Assembly: GCA_016708725.1 (NCBI GenBank)
Contig: JADJFE010000002.1
Span: forward strand, 62,001-126,000
Length of the DNA: 64,000 bases
Reading direction: 5' to 3'
Source: Candidatus Aalborgicola bjergmarkensis
GTDB lineage: Bacteria; Pseudomonadota; Gammaproteobacteria; Burkholderiales; Burkholderiaceae_C
The notes under the pieces: generated by a model
Told to the model about the DNA's origin: nothing
The model's input: the letters and a program-made list of their open reading frames with translations, nothing else
The model's database searches: none
In this document: positions 44,037-53,107 of the stretch, piece after piece
Layout of the letters: each line of letters begins with the position of its first letter
Numbering within the stretch: the stretch's first letter is position 1
Position numbers and translations under genes: made by a program

Positions 44037-46316
44037 CTACCGAAGGCTGGCATCCCACACAACCACGCGATTGCGCCCCTGGTGCTTGGCCGCGTACAGG
44101 GCGGCGTCGGCGCGGGCCAGGACGCTTTCTGCGTCGGCGTCGCTGACTTGCAAGACTGTAACCCCTACGCTGGTGGTTACCACCAGGCTGTGTTCACCCA
44201 GGGGAATGGTGGTGTCGGCAATGCGCTGGCGCAAGCGCTCGGCCAGCAGTTGTGCGTTGGCCAGATGGGTTCCTGTCAGCAGCAAGGCGAATTCCTCGCC
44301 GCCCAGGCGGCCCGCCAAGTCGGTCTTGCGCAAAAATGCGCGCAAACCGTCGGTAAAAACCTGCAATACGAGGTCGCCAGCGGCGTGGCCATAACGGTCA
44401 TTGACCTGTTTGAAGTGGTCCAGATCAAACATCAGCAGCGCCGATTCGGTAATCGAATGGCGCTGGATGCGGGCAAGCTCCAGCGTGAGGGTTCGCATGA
44501 AATGCCGCCGGTTGGCGCAGCCGGTGAGTTCGTCCGTGGTGGCCAGGCGGGTCAATTCGGCCTCCATCTTCTTGCGCTGGGTAATGTCCTGAAACACCAC
44601 CACCGCACCTGTTTGAACCCCGGTTTGAATGATCGGCGCAACGGTCATCTGCACGGGGAAAAACACTTCATTTTTATGAATGAAGCTGCTCTCCACCTGC
44701 CGCATCACGCCATCACGCAAGGTCTGGTAAATCGGACAATCGGCGTGCGCGTAGTGGCTGCCGTCGGTGTGCTGGTGGTGAAACAACGCATGCTGGTCTT
44801 TGCCCAATACGTCAGCCTCTTCAAAGCCCAGCAAGGACAAGGCCACCGGGTTGATGAAGGTGCAAATGCCAAACAGATCAACACCGTAAATGCCTTCTCC
44901 TGCCGAGTTGATGAGCAAGGCCTTCCAGGAGGACAAACGTTCCACCTCCGCCTTGCTGGCATGCAAGGCTTCTTCTTCCTCCACTTTTTGCGTGATGTCG
45001 CGGCCAAAGGACAGAACGGCCACCCGGTGGTATTTGTCGTTGATGCGTGAGTTTTGCCAGGAAATATGGCGCACCTGGCCATCCTTGGTCAAAATGGGGT
45101 TTTCGAACTGGCTGGCGGGACTTGCAATGGTTGGGTGGGTGGAGACGTGGACAAACTCCTGCCAGACTTCAGGGAAGCGATCCTTGGGCACCAGGGATTC
45201 GAACCAGTCGCGGCCCAGAACCTCTGCGCGTGTGTAGCCAGTCAACTGTTCCGCTGCCGCATTGAACAAGCTGATGCGCCCGGCATCATCGAGTCCCACC
45301 ACCATCACGTTGGCCGTTTCGATCAGGTTGCGCGCAAACGCCTCGGAGCGCACCAGATGGCGTTCCCGGCGCACGACCAATGGCGCCAGAAACAACGCCA
45401 GTCCAGTTGCAGCAGCAAAACCGATGAACTGGCCAATGATGGCCCTTTGCCAATCGGCCATGATGTCCGCATGGTCGCGTGACATGACAATGATGAGGCC
45501 ACTGTGCGGTACGTCCAGAAAAACGGAAACCCGTTTCACCTGGGCTAATTTGACTTCGTTGAGGTGTTTGGTCATGGTAGCGCCGGACGCCATGTGTTCG
45601 CCAAAGGCAATACCGCCTTGCAAGTTCTTGCCAACCAGGGGGGCTAGTGCCGCAGGATAGGCATTGATGATGTCACCTTCACGGTTGATCAATGTCGACT
45701 GGCAATTGCTGGTGCATTCGTCGATGCGCAAAATATCGTCGAACAACTTCGGTGTGATGGTTGCATTCACCACGCCCAGAAAATGACCCTGGGCATCGCG
45801 CAGGGCGCGCGATACGCTGATGACAAATGTATTGTCACGGCGGGTTCGAAAGGGGCGCGAGACATGAAAATCATCCGGTTTGACCGTGGCTTGGCGATGC
45901 ACCTGAAAGTATTCGCGGTCGGCGACATCCAGACCCGTCACATCGTTACGGTTGGAGACAAGCACGCGCCCCTGCGCGTCGGTGATCAGCAAATTGAACA
46001 CTTCAGGGAACTGTCGCAGGCGAGAGGTCAGCTCCTTTTCCGTCAGAGTTTGCAGCGGATCAACGGCGGGCGTCCAATCCTCGACGACGCTTTGCAACAA
46101 CAAATCAACGCTGCGCAAAGCCCCGCTGAGGTTCGCTTGACGTTGGCGCGCCTTGACCGAAAGCACCCGGTACTCCTGGTTGAGGACGCTGCGGTACTCA
46201 TCGTAAGCAATCCAGGCCAGCCAGAGAAATGCAGCAGCGATGACCGAACAGGTCAACACCCAAACCGATATTCCGGTCATTCTGGTCATTCTGGTCATCT
46301 TGGTTATTTTGGTCAT
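44037..46316 (-). CDS. Membrane sensor diguanylate cyclase (sensor-PAS-PAS-GGDEF)
   Basis: 759 residues. A membrane helix (about 17-37) is followed by a periplasmic dCache-like sensor (about 40-285), a second helix (about 287-310), two PAS domains (about 330-450 and 465-585) and a GGDEF domain (about 595-759). The active site GGEEF is at 672-676 and the I-site RKTD at 663-666, so it should make c-di-GMP and be product-inhibited. The first codons are a 9-base tandem repeat (MTKITKMTRMTRMTG), leaving the start uncertain. It follows ubiD on the same strand. Confidence 0.88.
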   Translation of the reverse strand: MTKITKMTRMTRMTGISVWVLTCSVIAAAFLWLAWIAYDEYRSVLNQEYRVLSVKARQRQANLSGALRSVDLLLQSVVEDWTPAVDPLQTLTEKELTSRLRQFPEVFNLLITDAQGRVLVSNRNDVTGLDVADREYFQVHRQATVKPDDFHVSRPFRTRRDNTFVISVSRALRDAQGHFLGVVNATITPKLFDDILRIDECTSNCQSTLINREGDIINAYPAALAPLVGKNLQGGIAFGEHMASGATMTKHLNEVKLAQVKRVSVFLDVPHSGLIIVMSRDHADIMADWQRAIIGQFIGFAAATGLALFLAPLVVRRERHLVRSEAFARNLIETANVMVVGLDDAGRISLFNAAAEQLTGYTRAEVLGRDWFESLVPKDRFPEVWQEFVHVSTHPTIASPASQFENPILTKDGQVRHISWQNSRINDKYHRVAVLSFGRDITQKVEEEEALHASKAEVERLSSWKALLINSAGEGIYGVDLFGICTFINPVALSLLGFEEADVLGKDQHALFHHQHTDGSHYAHADCPIYQTLRDGVMRQVESSFIHKNEVFFPVQMTVAPIIQTGVQTGAVVVFQDITQRKKMEAELTRLATTDELTGCANRRHFMRTLTLELARIQRHSITESALLMFDLDHFKQVNDRYGHAAGDLVLQVFTDGLRAFLRKTDLAGRLGGEEFALLLTGTHLANAQLLAERLRQRIADTTIPLGEHSLVVTTSVGVTVLQVSDADAESVLARADAALYAAKHQGRNRVVVWDASLR

Positions 46317-46343
46317 CTCGGCACCACCGTGAGCGGAACAAAT

Positions 46344-47828
46344 CTACAGGCCCAGCGACTCGTAAAGACTATCCATGCGCGTTTGCACATCCGGGTCCAT
46401 GGTGATGGTGCGGCCCCATTCGCGCTGGGTTTCTCCGGGCCATTTGTTGGTGGCGTCGATGCCCATCTTGCTGCCCAGGCCACTGACCGGGGAGGCAAAA
46501 TCGAGGTAGTCGATGGGGGTGTTTTCGACGTGCATGGTGTCGCGCACCGGATCAACACGCGTGGTCAAGGCCCAGATCACCTCACGCCAGTCGCGCACAT
46601 TCACATCGTCATCGACCACCACGATGAACTTGGTGTACATGAACTGGCGCAGGTGGCTCCAGACACCCATCATGATGCGCCGTGCGTGTCCGGGGTAGGC
46701 TTTTTTGATGCGTACCAGCGCCATGCGGTAGCTGCAACCTTCGGGCGGCAGGTAAAAATCGGTCACTTCGGGAAACTGGCGCTGCAGGAGTGGAATGAAC
46801 AACTCGTTGAGCGCCATGGCCAGGACCGCTGGCTCGTCGGGTGGTTTGCCGGTATAGGTTGAATGGTAAATGGGGTCACGGCGCAGCGTGATGCGGTCCA
46901 CGGTGAATACCGGGAACATGGCCTGTTCGTTGTAGTAGCCCGTGTGGTCGCCGTAGGGGCCTTCGAGTGCGTGCTGAAATCCGCTGGGGTGTGTGGCATC
47001 CGGGTAGATATGGCCTTCGAGCACGATTTCGGCGCTGGCGGGCACGCGCAAGTTGCTGCCCAGCGCCTTGACCAGCTCGGTGCGGCCACCGCGCAGCAGT
47101 CCGGCAAACTGGTATTCCGAGAGGTTGTCGGGCACCGGCGTCACGGCACCCAGAATGGTTGCCGGATCGGCCCCGAGAGCAACGGCCAGCGGGTAGGCCT
47201 TCCCAGGGTGCAGGGCTGCATGGTCACGAAAATCCAGCGCACCGCCCCGGTGCGCCAGCCAGCGCATGATGAGCTGGTTGCGCGCGAGCACTTGCTGGCG
47301 GTAAATCCCCAGGTTCTGGCGCGCCTTGTGCGGGCCTTGTGTGATGACCAGTCCCCAGGTGATGAGCGGCGCCACATCTTCCGGCCAGCAGTGCTGCACC
47401 GGCAGGCGCGCCAGATCCACATCCAGCCCCTCCCACACCACCTCCTGGCAGGGGGCGCTGTGCAACTCCTTGGGCGCCATGTTCCACAGGGTACCCAATA
47501 GTTTGCGCATGCCGACCATCTGCTTGAAACCTCGGGGTGGTTCGGGCTCCTTGAGCGAGGCCAGCAATTCCCCAAACGCACGCAAATCCCGCACATCGGC
47601 AACCCCCATGGCACGGGCCACACGCGCGGGCGTGCCAAAGAGATTGCCCAATACCGGCATGCTGTGTCCTGCGGGCTGCTCAAAGAGGATGGCGGGTCCG
47701 CCCGCGCGCAACACGCGGTCGCACAAGGCCGTCATTTCCAGGTGTGGTGAGACGGGTTGCGCAATGCGGCGCAAGTCGCCGGTTTGTTCCAGTTGGGCAA
47801 GAAAGTCGCGCAGGTCGCGGTAATGCAT
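46344..47828 (-). CDS. ubiD: 3-octaprenyl-4-hydroxybenzoate carboxy-lyase
   Basis: 494 residues from MHYRDLRDFL (ATG at 47828; an upstream ATG at 47837 is possible). Full length and collinear with UbiD: prenylated-FMN-dependent decarboxylase of ubiquinone synthesis, with the prFMN made by UbiX encoded just upstream. VQHCWPEDVAPLITWG and the GPYGDHTGYYN segment are conserved. Last gene of the ubi series. Confidence 0.93.
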   Translation of the reverse strand: MHYRDLRDFLAQLEQTGDLRRIAQPVSPHLEMTALCDRVLRAGGPAILFEQPAGHSMPVLGNLFGTPARVARAMGVADVRDLRAFGELLASLKEPEPPRGFKQMVGMRKLLGTLWNMAPKELHSAPCQEVVWEGLDVDLARLPVQHCWPEDVAPLITWGLVITQGPHKARQNLGIYRQQVLARNQLIMRWLAHRGGALDFRDHAALHPGKAYPLAVALGADPATILGAVTPVPDNLSEYQFAGLLRGGRTELVKALGSNLRVPASAEIVLEGHIYPDATHPSGFQHALEGPYGDHTGYYNEQAMFPVFTVDRITLRRDPIYHSTYTGKPPDEPAVLAMALNELFIPLLQRQFPEVTDFYLPPEGCSYRMALVRIKKAYPGHARRIMMGVWSHLRQFMYTKFIVVVDDDVNVRDWREVIWALTTRVDPVRDTMHVENTPIDYLDFASPVSGLGSKMGIDATNKWPGETQREWGRTITMDPDVQTRMDSLYESLGL

Positions 47829-47842
47829 GGCGGTCATGGATG

Positions 47843-48430
47843 TTATGGCAGTCCCTGCCAGCGTGGCATCAAGGTGTGGTTGGTATGGGGAATATGGAGC
47901 AGATCAAGCACGCGCGCGACGCTGCCATCGACCACCTCGGCCAGCGTCTGAGGCCGGGTGTAGAACGTGGGCAGTGGGGGGCAGACGATGGCACCCATTT
48001 CGGTGGCACTGACCATATTGCGCAGATGCCCCAGGTGCAGAGGCGACTCGCGCACCATCAGCACCAGCGGGCGGCGTTCCTTGAGGGTGACATCGGCCGC
48101 GCGCGTCAGCAGGTTGTCGCCCAGGCTGTGTGCGATGGCAGCCAGGGTGCGCATCGAACACGGTGCGACTACCATGCCGCTGCAGGCAAACGAGCCACTG
48201 GCGATGGAGGCACCCACATTGCGCACATCGTGTACACAATCGGCCAGCGTTTCGACCGTTGCGCGCTCCATACCCTGTTCGTGCTGCAAGGTGCGCCAGC
48301 CGGCGTCCGAGACGACCAGGTGGGTTTCAATGTTTTCCACGTCACGCAGCACCTGCAGCAGCCGCACGCCATAGACTGCGCCGCTGGCGCCGGAGATGGC
48401 GACGATGATGCGCCGGGGCGCTGTGCTCAT
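47843..48430 (-). CDS. ubiX: Flavin prenyltransferase
   Basis: 195 residues. The IIVAISGASGAVYGVRLL start, VAPCSMRTLAAIAHSLGDNLLTRAADVTLKERRPL and the PPLPTFYTRP end are diagnostic. It supplies prenyl-FMN to UbiD. It overlaps the upstream gene by four bases (ATGA). Confidence 0.93.
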   Translation of the reverse strand: MSTAPRRIIVAISGASGAVYGVRLLQVLRDVENIETHLVVSDAGWRTLQHEQGMERATVETLADCVHDVRNVGASIASGSFACSGMVVAPCSMRTLAAIAHSLGDNLLTRAADVTLKERRPLVLMVRESPLHLGHLRNMVSATEMGAIVCPPLPTFYTRPQTLAEVVDGSVARVLDLLHIPHTNHTLMPRWQGLP

Positions 48431-48822
48431 GTTGCTTCTTGTGCCAGTGCGGTACGAAGATCGTGGACCACGTGCGCCAGCACCTCGGCAGCTTGTTCGG
48501 GGTCAAAGTCTTCGTGCTGGCGCTTTCTGATGCCGAAATGCTGCAATTGGTAATGGCGCTCAGGGGTGATGCCGTGGCGCGCCAGCGCGCTGTGCACGCA
48601 GACCAGGGGGCAGCCATCCAGCGCAATGATGGGACGTCCGGACTGGGCGATTTTGAGCAAATGGGGCACATCGCCGCCCACACCGGCGATGCAGGACATC
48701 TCGGCCACACCCTGGCGATCCAGCCGCACGGCAACATGGTTGGCCAGTTGCGCTGCACTGGAGCATCCCGAGCAGGAGTACACCAGCGGGAGCTTGGAGA
48801 GTTTGCCTGGCGCGTCGCTCAC
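48427..48822 (-). CDS. DGC-domain putative zinc-binding protein
   Basis: 131 residues. Conserved Cys motifs: YSCSGCSSAAQ (about 16-25), an inner SCIAGVGGD, and LDGCPLVC (about 68-75). These are the hallmarks of the DGC family. Function unknown. Four-base overlaps with ubiT before it and ubiX after it place it firmly in the ubiquinone operon, so a role in anaerobic quinone synthesis or its metal supply is a fair hypothesis. Confidence 0.8.
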   Translation of the reverse strand: MSDAPGKLSKLPLVYSCSGCSSAAQLANHVAVRLDRQGVAEMSCIAGVGGDVPHLLKIAQSGRPIIALDGCPLVCVHSALARHGITPERHYQLQHFGIRKRQHEDFDPEQAAEVLAHVVHDLRTALAQEAT

Positions 48823-49325
48823 TTCGGGCCATCCGGTTTACCGGAGGAGGGGCGGCGCGGGAAGAATCGGGCCAGCACCTTGTCGGGTGCCCATTGCTGC
48901 AGGTCCAGCACCGGCAACACCGGCATTTCCAGCGCATCGAGCGCATTTTTGACCATCAAACCTAGCTCGGTGTCGCCTTCCATCGTCAATCGGCGATTGA
49001 AAAACAGCGTATCGGGGTCTTCCTGGCGCTGGGCCAGGCGCAAGAAATCCTGTGCGCTGGCGCTGATCGTCAGATCGGTCAATTCCTGCTTGGGAAAGGC
49101 CACGAAACGCTGTCCGGTGCAGCTGAAATCAAAGGTCAGTTGTGCATCGCGCACATGGATGCGCAGTTTCTTGCCCAGCAGATTCTGGCGCACGTCCGCC
49201 GGAAGCTGCCCGGCCAGGATGCGGTTGAGCGCGGTCACCAATAGCAAGGAGCCGGGGTAGGCCGGCAGATGCGACAACAGTTGCCCCACAGGGCGTGGGA
49301 CGACAAAGGGGGCAGGAGATGTCAT
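48819..49325 (-). CDS. ubiT: Ubiquinone biosynthesis accessory factor, SCP2 domain
   Basis: 168 residues from the ATG at 49325, which overlaps the ubiV stop; the longer frame begins inside ubiV. An SCP2-type lipid-binding domain: LPADVRQNLLGKKLRIHVRDAQLTFDF and FFNRRLTMEGDTELGLMVKNALDALE. In E. coli, UbiT binds polyprenyl intermediates in O2-independent ubiquinone synthesis. Confidence 0.9.
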   Translation of the reverse strand: MTSPAPFVVPRPVGQLLSHLPAYPGSLLLVTALNRILAGQLPADVRQNLLGKKLRIHVRDAQLTFDFSCTGQRFVAFPKQELTDLTISASAQDFLRLAQRQEDPDTLFFNRRLTMEGDTELGLMVKNALDALEMPVLPVLDLQQWAPDKVLARFFPRRPSSGKPDGPK

Positions 49326-50257
49326 GCTGTCACCTCCAGGGGCTCTACCGGATTTTCCTGATTTACCTGATCCACCTGATCGAGTCCGGGGCGGCCATGC
49401 CAGTAGCCATTGCATTGTTCGGATTCGGGCACCAGGGCTTGCAGACGCGCCTGCGCCTGCTGCGGGCCAAGTGTTTGGGTGCGTAGCGCATCAAACACGG
49501 CAATGATTTCGGCGCTGTGCTGTGATTGTGGGCTGATGCGCACGACATCCACACCCAGCGCCTGCATGTCACCCCAGGATTGCAGCAGGTTGTAGACCTT
49601 GGCAGACTGGGTCTGGATGCCATTGAGCACTAGAAATTCTTCGTGCTCGCGGGTTTTGAGCATCAGACCATCCGGGTCTGCCATACAGCTGAAGCGGCAG
49701 TCGTCCTTGGGCAGGTTGTTGTGGCGTGCGGTAAAGCAGCGGGCGGAAAAAGCCAGGGGCATGCGGCCAAAAGCGAATACCTCGGTCTGCATGCCAGCGG
49801 GCCTGTCCTTTTGCAGCACGGCCAACGCACTGCGCGCCATCTCCATGGGAATGACCCAGCGCAGCGCGCCGAGGGAAGCCATCCATTGCAGCGTGGGCAG
49901 GTTGTAGATGTTCAGGTGCGGCCCGGCAACAAAGGCCGTTTTGCCCGCCAGACACTGCACCGCGCCCATGTCGTTGGCTTCGACCATGAAGTCGCCATTG
50001 GCCGCGATTTTGTGCATGGTGCCCAGCTCGGCACCAGACTCCAGCAGCACCTGAGTGGAGAGCAGCACCTCCTTGCCTGCCTTGCGCAGCCGCTTGGCCA
50101 GGTCCACCCAGTCGGACAGGCGCAATTCATGGCGGCGTGAGCAGACGGTCTCGCCCAGGTACACCACGTCCACCGCCGTGGTGGCTATGGACTCGTAAAA
50201 ATTCAGAATGGTTTCGCGCTGCCAGTAGTACAGCAGGGGTCCTAATGCGATCTTCAT
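49322..50257 (-). CDS. ubiV: O2-independent ubiquinone hydroxylation protein UbiV (U32 family)
   Basis: 311 residues. LGPLLYYWQRETILNFYESIA, YLGETVCSRRHELR and RCFTARHNNLPKDDC are as in UbiV, with Cys residues that bind a 4Fe-4S cluster. It forms a complex with UbiU that hydroxylates the ring without oxygen. The C-terminal tail contains short tandem repeats (DQVDQVNQ). Confidence 0.92.
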   Translation of the reverse strand: MKIALGPLLYYWQRETILNFYESIATTAVDVVYLGETVCSRRHELRLSDWVDLAKRLRKAGKEVLLSTQVLLESGAELGTMHKIAANGDFMVEANDMGAVQCLAGKTAFVAGPHLNIYNLPTLQWMASLGALRWVIPMEMARSALAVLQKDRPAGMQTEVFAFGRMPLAFSARCFTARHNNLPKDDCRFSCMADPDGLMLKTREHEEFLVLNGIQTQSAKVYNLLQSWGDMQALGVDVVRISPQSQHSAEIIAVFDALRTQTLGPQQAQARLQALVPESEQCNGYWHGRPGLDQVDQVNQENPVEPLEVTA

Positions 50258-50271
50258 ATTATTTATATCAT

Positions 50272-51303
50272 TTATTTCCAGGGTCTGTGGTAGGCGCCCA
50301 ATGTGTGCTGCTGGCCTTCGGCTACACCATCCAGGCGGCTCATCCAGGCCGGTTTGGGGGTATAGCGGTGCGGGTTGGCGCTGCAGTGGTCAATGGCTTC
50401 GCGCCAGACTTTGGTGACTTGTGCAACGTAGGCCGGGCTGCGTTGGCGGCCTTCGATCTTGATGGCGCGTACCCCGATTTTCATGAGCTGCGGCAGCAAT
50501 TCGAGTGTGTTCAGGCTCGTCGGCTCTTCGATGGCGTAATAGTTTTCATCGTCGCCCACGTCAAAGCGCCCTTTGCACAGCGTGGGATAACCGGCGTTTT
50601 CCGTGGGGGCGTAGCGGTCGATCAGTACACCGTTGAGGCGCGATTCGCGGCCTTCGGGTGTTTCGATCCAGCGCACGGCCTTAGGGGGGGAGCACACGCC
50701 GTGGGTATTGGGTGATTCGCCCGTCACGTAGCTCGATAGCGCACAACGCCCCTCGACCATGACACACAGGCTGCCAAAGCCGAATACCTCGATTTCCACC
50801 GGGGTTTTTTCAATCAACTGCTGCACCTGGACCATGGAGAGCACCCGTGGCAACACCGCGCGCACCACGCCAAACTGCTGGTGGTACAGGTTGATGGCGT
50901 CAAAATTGGTGGCTGAACCCTGCACCGACAAATGCAGGCGCAGTTGCGGGTGGTGTGTGCGGGCGTACAGCATCAAGCCTGGGTCAGCCAGGATGACGGC
51001 ATCCACACCCAGGTCCGCCGCCTTGTCCACGGCATTGTGCCAAAGCGCAACCGCACTAGCCTGGGGAAAGGTGTTGAGCGCCATGAATACCTTGACGCCA
51101 CGCGCACGCGCGTAGGCAATGCCACTGGCAATGCTGGCTTCGTCAAAATTGAGTCCGGCAAAATTGCGCGCATTGGTTGCATCGCGCAGTCCGAGGTAGA
51201 CGCAGCTTGCGCCATTGTCCACCGCTGCCTTGAGCGCTGGCAGACTGCCGGCCGGGCATACCAGCTCCAGAGTTGCGGGGGCAGTCGAGCTTGAGAGTTC
51301 CAT
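50272..51303 (-). CDS. ubiU: O2-independent ubiquinone hydroxylation protein UbiU (U32 family)
   Basis: 343 residues. LELVCPAGSLPALKAAVDNGASCVYLGL, the GFGSLCVMVEGRCALSSYVTG segment (cluster Cys) and SPPKAVRW are typical of UbiU. Partner of UbiV. It starts 21 bases after dnaX and ends 14 bases before ubiV, so the series may be read from the dnaX promoter. Confidence 0.92.
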   Translation of the reverse strand: MELSSSTAPATLELVCPAGSLPALKAAVDNGASCVYLGLRDATNARNFAGLNFDEASIASGIAYARARGVKVFMALNTFPQASAVALWHNAVDKAADLGVDAVILADPGLMLYARTHHPQLRLHLSVQGSATNFDAINLYHQQFGVVRAVLPRVLSMVQVQQLIEKTPVEIEVFGFGSLCVMVEGRCALSSYVTGESPNTHGVCSPPKAVRWIETPEGRESRLNGVLIDRYAPTENAGYPTLCKGRFDVGDDENYYAIEEPTSLNTLELLPQLMKIGVRAIKIEGRQRSPAYVAQVTKVWREAIDHCSANPHRYTPKPAWMSRLDGVAEGQQHTLGAYHRPWK

Positions 51304-51324
51304 GGGGAATGTGTCGAATGTGTC

Positions 51325-53022
51325 TTATGAATGTCGAATGGATCCGGGGATGATTTTCGCGCCGAAGTCACGCATCATGGCCTGGACGAAGGGCAGATTA
51401 TGAATCATCTCTTCGGCTGCGCGCTGTTTTTCAGCCAGGGCCGCCTTGTTACGCAGCGCCGGACAGTCGCTCACCGGACCAGACTCCAGAGACAGCGTAA
51501 TGTCAAAACCTGCCGCACGCAGCGCAGCGTTCAGGCGCTCACGCACGTTGCCCTGGTTGAGCGATTCACGTTCGATGCGCAACAGCCATTTGCCCGCATC
51601 GCGCGCCACCAACTGCGACTGCAGCGCCAGTTCACGTACCATGGCGTTGATGGCGTCCTGGGCAATGAGCTGCTGGACCGTTGCATGCCAGAAGTCGCCC
51701 AGCACACGCTGCGGTTCCGGTTCCGGCTCCGAAACGGCAGGGCGTGGCTCGGGCGGGGTGCGCACCGGCAACGCTATAACATTAGTAGCTTCTACCGCAC
51801 GTTCTACGGGCGCTACAGCCGGTTTTACTGGTTTTTCTGTTGATTTTTCCGCTGACGCTGCAGCATCAATCAGAGTTTTTTTTTCAGCCGAAGTTCCAGT
51901 AGGCGAACCCTTGGGTTTGAAAGCCAGCAAGCGCAGCAGCACCATGGTCAGGGCTGCGTATTCGTCGGGCGCCAAACCCAGGTCACCTCGACCATGCAGG
52001 CAGATACTGTAGAGCAACTGGGTTTCATCGGCAGGCAGCATGGCCGCCAGGCGCTGGATTTCGCGCGCTTCGGGGTCGTCATCATCCACCACAGCGACCA
52101 CCGCGTTGTCTGCCAGTGCCTGGAGCACCGCCATGCGTTGCAGCACCGTGGACATCTCCTCCAGCGTGGATGCAGCACTTAAACCATTCAGGCGCAGGGT
52201 CTCGGAGGTTTCCACCACCGTCTTGCCATCGCCTTGCGCCAGCGCTGCGATCAGGCGAAAGACGTAGGACCTATCCACGCTGCCAAGCATCAGGCGCACC
52301 GAGGCTTCGCTCAATTGTCCCGAACCAAAGGCAATTGCCTGGTCGGTCAGACTCAAGGCGTCGCGCATCGACCCTCTGGCACTGCGGGCCAGCAAACGCA
52401 GGGCCTGTACCTCGAACGCAATTGCTTCGGTTGCCAGTACCTGTTCCAGGTGTGCGCGAATGGTCTCGGGCGCCATGGGGCGCAGGTTGAATTGCAGGCA
52501 ACGCGACAACACCGTCACGGGAACTTTTTGCGGATCGGTGGTGGCCAGCACAAACTTCAGATACTCGGGTGGCTCTTCCAGTGTTTTGAGCATGGCATTG
52601 AAGGCGTGCCCGGTGAGCATATGCACTTCGTCAATCATGAACACCTTGAAGCGCCCCTCCACAGGCTTGTAGACCGCTTGCTCCAGCAAGGATTGCACTT
52701 CATCCACGCCACGGTTGCTGGCGGCATCCAGTTCGGTGTAGTCCACAAAACGGCCGCTATCAATAGCATTGCATGCTGCGCACACACCACAAGGGCTGGC
52801 GGTTATTCCGCCCATGCCATCCACGCCCTGGCAGTTGAGCGACTTGGCGAGAATCCGTGATACCGTGGTCTTGCCAACGCCCCGTGTTCCGGTAAACAGA
52901 TAGGCGTGGTGCAGACGCTGCGTCGTCAGTGCATTGCTTAGTGCCTGAACCACGTGGTCTTGCCCTACCATTTCGGTAAAACTGCGCGGACGGTATTTTC
53001 GGGCAAGCACAAGATAGGACAT
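51325..53022 (-). CDS. dnaX: DNA polymerase III subunits gamma/tau
   Basis: 565 residues. AAA+ clamp-loader ATPase: Walker A GTRGVGKTT (about 45-53), zinc Cys at 64, 78, 81 and 84, DEVHML, then the arginine finger region. The tau-specific C-terminal domain follows a Pro/Ala/Lys-rich linker (about 385-440). At 51785-51822 the linker DNA resembles an R2 arm. No programmed frameshift site was obvious. A little shorter than many tau proteins. Confidence 0.93.
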   Translation of the reverse strand: MSYLVLARKYRPRSFTEMVGQDHVVQALSNALTTQRLHHAYLFTGTRGVGKTTVSRILAKSLNCQGVDGMGGITASPCGVCAACNAIDSGRFVDYTELDAASNRGVDEVQSLLEQAVYKPVEGRFKVFMIDEVHMLTGHAFNAMLKTLEEPPEYLKFVLATTDPQKVPVTVLSRCLQFNLRPMAPETIRAHLEQVLATEAIAFEVQALRLLARSARGSMRDALSLTDQAIAFGSGQLSEASVRLMLGSVDRSYVFRLIAALAQGDGKTVVETSETLRLNGLSAASTLEEMSTVLQRMAVLQALADNAVVAVVDDDDPEAREIQRLAAMLPADETQLLYSICLHGRGDLGLAPDEYAALTMVLLRLLAFKPKGSPTGTSAEKKTLIDAAASAEKSTEKPVKPAVAPVERAVEATNVIALPVRTPPEPRPAVSEPEPEPQRVLGDFWHATVQQLIAQDAINAMVRELALQSQLVARDAGKWLLRIERESLNQGNVRERLNAALRAAGFDITLSLESGPVSDCPALRNKAALAEKQRAAEEMIHNLPFVQAMMRDFGAKIIPGSIRHS

Positions 53023-53107
53023 GCGCGGATTCTAAAGCCGCTTGTGTTGCGCTTGCGCATAAAACCTTCTATGCGTTGTCACCCTGTTGGTTGACCAAAG
53101 ATTGTTT

